A model generated the notes under the pieces. That model was not told where the DNA came from. It ran no database searches and worked only from the letters and a program-made list of their open reading frames with translations. From contig CAZUQA010000038.1 of NCBI GenBank assembly GCA_964622375.1, forward strand, positions 1 through 26,567: DNA of 26,567 nucleotides, read 5' to 3'. How positions within the stretch are numbered: position 1 is the first letter of the stretch; each line of letters opens with the position of its first letter. Shown in pieces: positions 15,855 through 22,584 of this stretch. Both the position numbers and the translations under genes were made by a program. The DNA comes from CAZUQA01 sp964622375 (GTDB lineage Bacteria > Bacillota_I > Bacilli_A > Erysipelotrichales > Erysipelotrichaceae).

Positions 15855-15883
15855 GTTATTTCCCTCCTTAATTCTAAACAAAT

Positions 15884-15889
15884 TTTATA
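15884..15889 (-). promoter_or_regulatory. Possible -10 (TATAAA) for lemA copy 1
   Basis: TATAAA on the minus strand lies 29 nt upstream of the lemA ATG, in the 48-nt gap after the GNAT gene. No good -35. No terminator separates GNAT from lemA, so read-through is also likely. Confidence 0.35.
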
Positions 15890-15902
15890 CTATTTTTTCT
15901 CT

Positions 15903-16379
15903 TTATACTACCTTATCTCGGTCTTTTCTCAAATCCCGCTTCATGGCAGTAAAGCGAATTCCCTTAACTGTTTGTTCCGGCGTTTCAGCGATAAAACCCA
16001 TTTTTTGATAAGCCATAATGCCATAGGGTGATGAGTTAACAGAAAGATAATCGGCTGTTGTATGATCAATCAAGATTTCAAGCAGTTTCTTGGCGATGCC
16101 TTGCCTGTGATATTCGGCTTTCACAAACAACAGGTTAATGTGATTCGCGCTAGCTGCCAAGACCCCAACAATTTCCTCATTTCTGCGGCAAACCCAAATT
16201 CTCATTTTCTTTTTATTTATTTTATCTTCAATCTCTTGCCGGGCAATAAAACTCAAAAATTCCTTAATTCCTTCTTCACTATACTGCGGTGCTTCAAATT
16301 GCCAAAAAACTTCTTTCACCAAAGTTAAAGCAGCTGGTATTTGATCCCTTGTTATTTCCTGATATTTGTCAATATTCAT
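15903..16379 (-). CDS. GNAT family N-acetyltransferase
   Basis: 158 aa. The acetyl-CoA binding region reads INLLFVKAEYHRQGIAKKLLEIL, with R-Q-G-I-A as the R/Q-x-x-G-x-G/A motif. The later YLSVNSSPYGIMAYQKMGF is the usual beta5-alpha4 segment. The substrate cannot be told from sequence; small-molecule or protein N-acetylation are both possible. The ATG at 16379 has no transcribed SD: a perfect TATAAT ends only 6 nt before it. It sits between two lemA copies. Confidence 0.88.
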   Translation of the reverse strand: MNIDKYQEITRDQIPAALTLVKEVFWQFEAPQYSEEGIKEFLSFIARQEIEDKINKKKMRIWVCRRNEEIVGVLAASANHINLLFVKAEYHRQGIAKKLLEILIDHTTADYLSVNSSPYGIMAYQKMGFIAETPEQTVKGIRFTAMKRDLRKDRDKVV

Positions 16380-16385
16380 CGCCCT

Positions 16386-16391
16386 ATTATA
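16386..16391 (-). promoter_or_regulatory. -10 box (TATAAT) of the GNAT gene, 6 nt from the start codon
   Basis: On the minus strand: TATAAT, then AGGGCG, then ATG. Transcription from this box would start at the ATG itself, so the AGGG could not serve as an SD. No good -35 at 16-18 bp. Confidence 0.55.
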
Positions 16392-16416
16392 CTACACTTT
16401 GAATTGCCAATAGCCA

Positions 16417-16462
16417 TAAAAAAACAAACAGTTCTATGTCTGTTTTTTGACAAACTGTTTGT
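16417..16462 (-). terminator. Intrinsic terminator after lemA copy 2
   Basis: A 10-bp stem (ACAAACAGTT / AACTGTTTGT) with a 19-nt loop is followed on the minus strand by TTTTTTATGG. It starts 25 nt after the lemA stop. The plus-strand side is also followed by CTTTTTCT, so it may act in both directions. An inner palindrome GACAAACTGTTTGTC offers an alternative fold. Confidence 0.75.
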
Positions 16463-16487
16463 CTTTTTCTAACTTTCTAAGTCTAAT

Positions 16488-17045
16488 TTAAAACTGAACT
16501 TTTACGTTTTCTCTTTCTACCGGGTTGACAATCTCAAACAGTGTCGCCCTTTCAAATTTGAATAAACCGGCAATAATGTTACTGGGAACTTTACTTACTT
16601 TGTTGTTGTAGTTAACTACTACCCTATTGTAACTGGTTCTGGAAGTAGCTATTTGACCTTCAATATCTTTTAATTGGTTCTGTAGATCAATGAAATTGGT
16701 GTTAGCTTTAAGATCAGGATAAGCTTCGCTTAAGGCGAATAAACGACTTAGAGCTCCGCTTAAGTTTTGATCGGCAGCCAGTTTTTCATCAATGGTTCCC
16801 CCGCTTACGGCTTTCGCCCGCGCTTCAATTACCGCAGTTAGCGTATCTTTTTCATGAGCACAATAACCTTTTACTGTTTCCACAAGATTGGGAATAAGGT
16901 CATAACGTTGCTTTAAAAATACATCCATACCGGAGAAAGCTTCTTCTACCGAGTTTCTTCCCCCGATTAGGCTGTTATAAGTAGATATCCCCCAGAGAAC
17001 GATTACTGCGATAACTGCTACTATCGCTATGAGTGTGTAATCCAT
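16488..17045 (-). CDS. lemA: LemA family protein (copy 2)
   Basis: 185 aa. Paralogue of the 15300-15854 gene with the same layout: N-terminal membrane helix (about 4-22), then NSVEEAFSGMDVFLKQRYDLIPNLVETVKGY, TLTAVIEARAKA, LFALSEAYPDLKANTNFIDLQNQL and a FERATLFEI end. ATG start with SD AAAGGAGGG. It has its own likely -10 upstream and a terminator downstream, so it is a separate unit from the GNAT-lemA-DUF2207 genes. The function of LemA is not firmly known. Confidence 0.93.
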   Translation of the reverse strand: MDYTLIAIVAVIAVIVLWGISTYNSLIGGRNSVEEAFSGMDVFLKQRYDLIPNLVETVKGYCAHEKDTLTAVIEARAKAVSGGTIDEKLAADQNLSGALSRLFALSEAYPDLKANTNFIDLQNQLKDIEGQIATSRTSYNRVVVNYNNKVSKVPSNIIAGLFKFERATLFEIVNPVERENVKVQF

Positions 17046-17077
17046 AGTTTAACCCTCCTTTAATCTCTATTTTCTAA

Positions 17078-17086
17078 ATAATACCA
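17078..17086 (-). promoter_or_regulatory. Possible extended -10 promoter of lemA copy 2
   Basis: TGGTATTAT on the minus strand reads as TG-n-TATTAT, 32 nt upstream of the lemA ATG and ahead of its SD. No clear -35. No clear terminator closes the upstream transporter gene, so read-through is also possible. Confidence 0.45.
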
Positions 17087-17150
17087 CGACTTGATTAATA
17101 ATAATACTCATTTTATTTAGCGCTTTTTACTGCTTGTTTTATTAAGCTCT

Positions 17151-18083
17151 TTAGTCCAATTTGTCATCATCACGCATATCGGTTTCGCTCCAGCCAAAAG
17201 CCTCTTGGCCTTTGTCGCCATCTGGTTCGATATGGATCATGATATCAAAAACATTATCGATACGCTGTTTTATCGCTTTTTCAACTTCAGTGGCGATATC
17301 GTGCCCTTGCAAAACCGTGTAATGGGGATTGACGTCGATGTCAAACTCGATATCCCAGAAACCAGAAATATTGCGAACACGGGCTCGGTGCGGATTCGAG
17401 GCTCCTTCGACAGCATCGACTGCCTCCACAATGGCGCGGTAAGGAGTGTTATCATCATTTCCGTCCATCAATTCCAAATTTACATCTGTAAAAATGCCAA
17501 AAGCTGTCTTGATAACCCACAAACCGACAAATAAAGCCGAAAGTGAATCAGCGTATCCGGCGCCGGTTATAATGGAAAACACAAAACCGCAAAGAACACT
17601 GGCTGAAAGAAAAACATCCCCTACCATATTTTTCGCATTAGCGAAGAGTAAGGATGAATTAGTCTTCTTGCCATATAAGTATTGACTTAAAGCCAGCAAC
17701 ACTTTTCCCACAATTGAAACAATAGCAATAACTACTATGGTCGTAGAAGGTGCAATTTTATGAACATTGTTTATTAAGTCGGAAATGGCATCGATGGTCA
17801 GCTGGGCCCCGGCGAAAAAAATCACAAAAGACAGAAAAGCCGTAGCTACAGCTTCAACTTTACGATGGCCGAAAGGATGCTCAACATCAGCCGGCTTTGC
17901 GATGATACCGACAACCGCCAGCATCACGATGCTGATTAAAACATCACTGGAAGAGTCAATTCCATCTCCCAATAAAGCTTTACTATTTGATAGTAAGCCG
18001 GCGGTGATTTTCAAGGTCGCAAGAATAGTATTGCCGACAATCGCAATTATTGCGGCACGACGCAGGTATTTAGTGTTATTCAA
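17151..18083 (-). CDS. Cation diffusion facilitator family metal/proton antiporter
   Basis: 310 aa, six membrane segments plus a cytoplasmic C-terminal domain ending in IMIHIEPDGD, as in the CDF family. It would export a divalent metal ion in exchange for protons. Helix 2 has D43-S-S-S-D47 and the EHPFGHRKVE loop (68-77) follows. Helix 5 reads N152-M-V-G-D156, where zinc transporters have H-x-x-x-D. The transport site would thus be D-D-N-D, which argues against a pure zinc pump and may point to Mn(II) or Fe(II) (inference). Start is TTG at 18083 with SD AAAGGAAG about 6 nt upstream. Confidence 0.92.
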   Translation of the reverse strand: MNNTKYLRRAAIIAIVGNTILATLKITAGLLSNSKALLGDGIDSSSDVLISIVMLAVVGIIAKPADVEHPFGHRKVEAVATAFLSFVIFFAGAQLTIDAISDLINNVHKIAPSTTIVVIAIVSIVGKVLLALSQYLYGKKTNSSLLFANAKNMVGDVFLSASVLCGFVFSIITGAGYADSLSALFVGLWVIKTAFGIFTDVNLELMDGNDDNTPYRAIVEAVDAVEGASNPHRARVRNISGFWDIEFDIDVNPHYTVLQGHDIATEVEKAIKQRIDNVFDIMIHIEPDGDKGQEAFGWSETDMRDDDKLD

Positions 18084-18163
18084 TTCTATCTTCCTTTAGA
18101 AAAATTTCTCTTTTTCTTTACTTCCTTCAATTCTTATATTTCGCTACTCTAATATATGCGCTC

Positions 18164-18193
18164 ATTATAACTTTAAATCGTTGTTGTGGGCAA
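18164..18193 (-). promoter_or_regulatory. Promoter of the cation diffusion facilitator gene
   Basis: TTGCCC (18188-18193) and TATAAT (18164-18169) on the minus strand are separated by 18 bp. This gives a leader of about 74 nt before the TTG start at 18083. The -10 is perfect and the -35 matches 4 of 6. Confidence 0.5.
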
Positions 18194-18297
18194 TTATTTA
18201 GCGACTCAACATTGAGCCAACAAAGCGCCACAATTATTACCAAAGTCTTTATTGTTTATTCTAAGTAAAATCACCGTGGTAGTCTTTTGATAAATAG

Positions 18298-18303
18298 TAT
18301 AAT
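18298..18303 (+). promoter_or_regulatory. -10 box (TATAAT) of the aminotransferase gene
   Basis: A perfect TATAAT 46 nt upstream of the ATG at 18350, which has its own SD (AAGGAG). The -35 region is not convincing. Confidence 0.5.
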
Positions 18304-18349
18304 AGAAGCACAATAGCCAATAAGCCTAATCACCATCAAGGAGAAAACA

Positions 18350-19537
18350 ATGAAAGTTGAACTATTAGACTTAAGAAGGAATTTTAACAGTATTAAAGAA
18401 GAAGTGCAAGTAGCAGTTAATGAAGTTTTTGATAAATGCTCTTTCATTATGGGAGAAAACGTCAAAGCTTTTGAACAAGAATTCTCCAACTATCTGGGCG
18501 CCAAGCACAGTATCGCCGTTGGTAACGGGACCGATGCCCTAATTTTAGCTTTAGTGGCTTTGGGTATTGGCAACGGTGACGAAGTGATAACAACGCCTTA
18601 TACTTTCTTTGCGACCCCGGAAGCTATAGCCCGGGTCGGTGCAGTTCCGGTTTTCGTTGACGTTCGCCTTGACACTTTAAATATTGATGAGAATAAAATT
18701 GAAGAAAAAATCACGGAGAAAACCAAAGCTATTATGCCGGTTCATATCTTCGGACATCCTTGTGAAATGGATAAAATCAATGAAATAGCTAAGAAACACC
18801 ACCTTTATGTCATCGAAGATGCCGCTCAAGCTATCAGTTCATCCTATAAAGGTAAGATGGTCGGCACGCTTTCTGATATTGCCTGCTTCTCCTTTCATCC
18901 GACCAAAAATTTGGGGGCTGCCGGCGATGCCGGTATGATTGTCACTAATGATGACTACTTGAATCATTGCTGTCGGGCTTTACGGGTCCATGGTAGTGGT
19001 GAACATGGCGAAGCCGTTTACAACCAAAAACACAACATCAAAGAATCAAAAATCAATGAAGCCGGCGCTGATCATACTGTCTATAATCCCTATAAATACC
19101 ATAATTACCTGGTGGGCTTTAATTCCCGCCTTGACGAAATTCAAGCAGCAGTGTTACGCATAAAATTACGCCAGCTCACTGATTATACTAAACGTCATCG
19201 AGAAATCGCCGCGTATTACAACAAGAGCTTTAAAGATACGGAATTGATTATCCCGGTAGAAATTCCCCAATGTTTTCATATCTATCACCAATACTTAATC
19301 CGGAGTGAAAAACGTGATGACTTGATGAAAAAGTTGGCAGCCCAAGGCGTGCAAACCGGTATCTATTATCCTTTGCCAATGAATCGTCAGAAAGCTTTTG
19401 AAGATTTGCCCTCTAGTGTTGATGTTTGTTACAATGCGGACTTGTTAGCGGCGACTTCTTTGGCTTTACCACTTTATGCTGAATTAACCGATGAAGAAAT
19501 GGAGTATGTTGCTACTGCTGTTCTTTCTAGCCTTTAA
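18350..19537 (+). CDS. DegT/DnrJ/EryC1/StrS family sugar aminotransferase
   Basis: 395 aa, a fold-type I PLP enzyme that usually transaminates a keto nucleotide-sugar during synthesis of amino sugars for surface glycans. Family motifs: SxxVGNGTDAL (57-64), TTPYTFFATPEAI, the cofactor-contacting E156-D157-A-A-Q and the Schiff-base lysine K186 in FSFHPTKNLGAAGDAG. An extra segment of about 30 residues (near 212-245) precedes NSRLDEIQAA. ATG start with SD AAGGAG. It is alone on the plus strand with no nucleotide-sugar genes nearby, so the substrate is unknown. Its last 11 nt overlap the convergent permease gene, and I see no terminator after it. Confidence 0.93.
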   Translation: MKVELLDLRRNFNSIKEEVQVAVNEVFDKCSFIMGENVKAFEQEFSNYLGAKHSIAVGNGTDALILALVALGIGNGDEVITTPYTFFATPEAIARVGAVPVFVDVRLDTLNIDENKIEEKITEKTKAIMPVHIFGHPCEMDKINEIAKKHHLYVIEDAAQAISSSYKGKMVGTLSDIACFSFHPTKNLGAAGDAGMIVTNDDYLNHCCRALRVHGSGEHGEAVYNQKHNIKESKINEAGADHTVYNPYKYHNYLVGFNSRLDEIQAAVLRIKLRQLTDYTKRHREIAAYYNKSFKDTELIIPVEIPQCFHIYHQYLIRSEKRDDLMKKLAAQGVQTGIYYPLPMNRQKAFEDLPSSVDVCYNADLLAATSLALPLYAELTDEEMEYVATAVLSSL

Positions 19538-20768
19538 ACCGCAAATTCACTTTTCTTAAAATACCAACTAAGCTGCTTAAACTTTTATCGGTTTTAGCAG
19601 CTTTGTTGTAGAGTATCCCTTTACCATAAAGCAACCTGCCAATTATCAAACAACTGCAAAGAAAAATTATGTTTATTAAAATAGCCAGAAATATTTCTTT
19701 TATTTTGACTGTTGTTAACATTATCCGATAAGGCATAAACAACATTGAGGTTATGGGTAAGAAAGAGCACATTTTTCCTAAGCCTTTTTCCAAATTGGCA
19801 ACATTGTTCATCGATAACGAGAAATAGTAAAGTCCCATAAAGATGATATACATTGGACTTTGAATATTGCCGGCTTCTTCGACATTACTGACAAAGGATG
19901 ATATGCTGACCATAATCACTTGAACACTGACAATCCCTAACATCAAGATAATCATTATCAAAAACAAATCACCGATAAAGCGACTGTCAATGCTTATTAT
20001 TTTGGTTAAATCTGATAGTCTGTTGATGCTGTTATCCAACAAATCCAGTTTCTGTAGACAAGCACAAAGCTTTTCTCCTTTATCAAGCAAATAACGCCAA
20101 AGAAAAACTGTAGCGACAATACCACCGGATATTGCCGACTGAATAATAATGTTCAGCCAACCACTGAGCATCTTCCCAAAAAAATGGGCAGACACCGGCA
20201 ATGTTGTCAAAATCGTCTCTAAAAGTTTAGTGCTCTTTTCATAAACGACTTCATTGGCGGCCATGGCTGAAAAACTTATCATCATGAAATAGATTGTCGT
20301 AACAATCATAAAAGCCAGTATGTTGTTATTGGCTTTCTTAGTTTTTTGATCACCGATAAATTCGATACTCAAGTTCAAGAAATTGTCATAGTATTCCAAG
20401 TAGGCAATATCTTGTTCGCTTCTGTCTAGGCTAGCATAGTAATTATTTAAAGTTTCAAGCAACAAATTAGTTTGATACATATTTAAAGGATATTTATGAT
20501 GAATTTCATAGTTATTATCTCGGGTTTTGATTGTAATATCCCCACTTTGATAGGAAATCTTGAATTTATCGTTTTTCCGCAGATAGCTCTGCAATTGATG
20601 ATCTGTCGTATAGACACTAAGAGCTTCATTGATATCCGGTTGAATAAATACCATAATTTTATCCAAATTGAAAACAACGAGAGTTATCACTAGGAATATG
20701 ATATTAAAGAATAATGTGGCTTTATTGAAAAAACGGCGTTTGAGCGCGAACTTGATTAATTCTTTCAT
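19527..20768 (-). CDS. ABC transporter permease, ABC-2 type (NatB/YhaP-like)
   Basis: 413 aa. One membrane helix near residues 18-36 is followed by a large extracytoplasmic region (about 40-145), then five or so further helices (near 148-168, 193-215, 255-283, 300-318 and 350-380). The segment A-A-N-E-V-V-Y-E-K-S-T-K-L-L-E-T-I-L after the second helix is typical of the ABC-2 exporter permeases of the NatB/YhaP type. Substrate unknown; sodium or drug export is typical for relatives. Its ATG overlaps the stop of the ATPase gene (ATGA), showing a two-gene exporter. Confidence 0.88.
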   Translation of the reverse strand: MKELIKFALKRRFFNKATLFFNIIFLVITLVVFNLDKIMVFIQPDINEALSVYTTDHQLQSYLRKNDKFKISYQSGDITIKTRDNNYEIHHKYPLNMYQTNLLLETLNNYYASLDRSEQDIAYLEYYDNFLNLSIEFIGDQKTKKANNNILAFMIVTTIYFMMISFSAMAANEVVYEKSTKLLETILTTLPVSAHFFGKMLSGWLNIIIQSAISGGIVATVFLWRYLLDKGEKLCACLQKLDLLDNSINRLSDLTKIISIDSRFIGDLFLIMIILMLGIVSVQVIMVSISSFVSNVEEAGNIQSPMYIIFMGLYYFSLSMNNVANLEKGLGKMCSFLPITSMLFMPYRIMLTTVKIKEIFLAILINIIFLCSCLIIGRLLYGKGILYNKAAKTDKSLSSLVGILRKVNLRFKG

Positions 20769-21637
20769 TCGCTAATCAACTCGGCAATTTTGACTTGTTC
20801 CAATTTCAGCTGGTATGTCGCTGGATGTGATAATATTGCTTTAGCTAATTCATTGATATTTATCCGGTCTTTGACAAAATATTGATAATAATCAGCGCGG
20901 TTTTCTTTTAGAGTCAAGTAGTCGGCAGCCTGCAAAGCTAATTGTTCTTTATTATGGTAAGTTAAGTATCTCCCCGGATACTGCTCTTTCAGATCGCTGA
21001 GGCGACCATTGATTTTTACAATCCCGGCTTTTAGATAGACCAGATAATCAGCTAGCTCTTCGCAATAGTCCAACTGGTGGGAAGAAAAAAGGATTATCAC
21101 GCCGTTACTTTTTAAGCGACGAAAAACTTTGAGAAACAGCTCAACATTTTCCACATCCAAGCCGGTAAAGGGCTCATCTAAAATTAATAGTTTGGGTTCA
21201 TGAAGTATCGCTGCTATCAATTGAACTTTCTGTTGGTTCCCTTTAGATAACTCCTGAATCTTTCTTTTCTTGTGTTGGGTTATTTTTAGCTCTTCCAGAC
21301 AATCATCGATGCGCCAAGTAATATCATAATTGCTCATCTGATGAAGTTTACCTAAAAATTTTAAGTGTTCATAGACTGTTAAGTCTTTATACAGACTTCT
21401 TTCTTCCGGTAAATAGCCCAAGACATTTTTCGACAGACTTTTTATCGGCGCATGATTTAAAAGTATCTCGCCTTTGTTGGGGTTTAACAAGCCTAGGATT
21501 AAACGAAAAGTCGTAGTTTTCCCTGAACCGTTTTCTCCTAATAAAGCTAAAGCTTCTCCCGGCTGTAGTTGAAAACTGATATTTTGAATACCCAGTTTCT
21601 TGCCATAGTATTTAGTCACTCTATTAACTTCCAACAT
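20765..21637 (-). CDS. ABC transporter ATP-binding protein (NatA/YhaQ-like)
   Basis: 290 aa, the energising subunit of the ABC-2 exporter encoded next to it. Walker A is GENGSGKTT, the signature is LSKGNQQKV (with Lys in place of the second Gly position of LSGGQ, common in this group) and Walker B is LLILDEPFTGLD, followed by the H-loop SSHQ. The last 90 or so residues look like a DUF4162-type domain. I start it at the ATG at 21637 (MLEVNRVTKYYG), not at the longer GTG/ATG-type opening at 21694, because AGGAGG lies 6 nt upstream and family members begin there. The SD is part of a terminator-like hairpin. Confidence 0.92.
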   Translation of the reverse strand: MLEVNRVTKYYGKKLGIQNISFQLQPGEALALLGENGSGKTTTFRLILGLLNPNKGEILLNHAPIKSLSKNVLGYLPEERSLYKDLTVYEHLKFLGKLHQMSNYDITWRIDDCLEELKITQHKKRKIQELSKGNQQKVQLIAAILHEPKLLILDEPFTGLDVENVELFLKVFRRLKSNGVIILFSSHQLDYCEELADYLVYLKAGIVKINGRLSDLKEQYPGRYLTYHNKEQLALQAADYLTLKENRADYYQYFVKDRININELAKAILSHPATYQLKLEQVKIAELISE

Positions 21638-21665
21638 AAAAAACCTCCTATCTATATATAGGAAG
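21638..21665 (-). promoter_or_regulatory. Terminator-like hairpin containing the SD of the ABC ATPase gene
   Basis: On the minus strand CTTCCTAT pairs with ATAGGAGG (8 bp, one G-U) around the loop ATATAG. Six T follow immediately and then the ATG. The right arm is the AGGAGG SD itself. It could end miaA transcription, hide the SD, or both. Confidence 0.5.
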
Positions 21666-21684
21666 TTATATTTTTTATACCTAA

Positions 21685-22584
21685 TTACAACCACTGATTT
21701 ATCAATTTACAGATTTTATCTTGACAATCGGCTTTGTCGCTGTCAATCCAATGTAGCGGCATCTGATTATTGAACCAGGTATATTGCCGTTTGGCAAATT
21801 GCCTGGTATGTACTTTAATCTGTTCTTTAACCTCTTCCAGTGAGTTTTCTTTACGGAAGTAAGCTTTAAACTCTTTATAGCCGATAGCCTGAAAGGCCTG
21901 ATAGTTAAAAACGTTAGGATCACTTCTTACCAGACTTTCAACTTCTGCCAGCAAACCGCCAGCAAACATCCTATCGACCCTTTCTTCAATTCGTTGATAA
22001 AGTTGTTGCCGATCGCGGGTTAAGCCAATCATTAAGACATCGTAAATAGGCTGTCTGTCTTGTTGGGCTAAAAACTCACTTTTATTGCCCGGTAAACTGT
22101 CCAACAATTTCATGGTACTCAACAGCCGCTTGCGGTTATTCGGGTGAAGTTTTGCAGCTGCTTGGCTGTCTTGTTTTTTGATTAAAGAAAACAGTTCAAG
22201 GTTACTGTAACTACTGTAATCCCTAACGGCATTATTGATTTCGTTAAAACAATAGTCATAAAGCAAGGCTTTAATATAGAGCCCGGTTCCCCCTACCACT
22301 ATAGGCAGTTTATTGTTTTGACTTATTTGTTTGATTATTTCGCGACCACTTTTTTGAAAGTCATAAACGGAATAACTCTCTGATATATCTTTGTTGTCTA
22401 ATAAATGATGGCGTATTCCTTTTTTTTCGACTTCTGAGATTTTTGCGGTACCGATATTTAGCTGGCGATATATTTGCATGCTGTCACCACTGATAATCTC
22501 GCCATTATATAATCTGGCTAATTCCACAGCCACTGAGCTTTTACCACTGGCCGTTGGTCCGACTAGCACTAACACCTTATCCAC
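21685..22584 (-). CDS. miaA: tRNA dimethylallyltransferase
   Basis: 299 aa from GTG at 22584. It transfers a dimethylallyl group to A37 of tRNAs reading UNN codons. The P-loop GPTASGKSS, the substrate motif SGDSMQIYRQLNIGTAK, the VVGGTGLYIKALL segment and the C-terminal TRQFAKRQYTWF are typical MiaA. The frame also opens with TTG at 22590, but the SD AAGGA would then be only 2 nt away. From GTG 22584 the spacing is 8 nt, so I prefer that start. It overlaps mutL by 8 nt (GTGGATAA). Stop TAA, 47 nt before the ABC ATPase gene. Confidence 0.94.
   Translation of the reverse strand: MDKVLVLVGPTASGKSSVAVELARLYNGEIISGDSMQIYRQLNIGTAKISEVEKKGIRHHLLDNKDISESYSVYDFQKSGREIIKQISQNNKLPIVVGGTGLYIKALLYDYCFNEINNAVRDYSSYSNLELFSLIKKQDSQAAAKLHPNNRKRLLSTMKLLDSLPGNKSEFLAQQDRQPIYDVLMIGLTRDRQQLYQRIEERVDRMFAGGLLAEVESLVRSDPNVFNYQAFQAIGYKEFKAYFRKENSLEEVKEQIKVHTRQFAKRQYTWFNNQMPLHWIDSDKADCQDKICKLINQWL

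Noticed and set aside
15855..15881. N-terminal extension of lemA copy 1 (9 extra residues)
   Set aside because: The strong SD lies inside this stretch and the homologous start is at 15854.
17100..17150. Terminator for the cation diffusion facilitator gene
   Set aside because: Only 4-bp stems (GCTT/AAGC) and an AGCGCT palindrome without a T-tract; not convincing.
21638..21694. 19-residue N-terminal extension of the ABC ATPase
   Set aside because: It runs through the SD and hairpin into the end of miaA; the product is unlike the family N-terminus.
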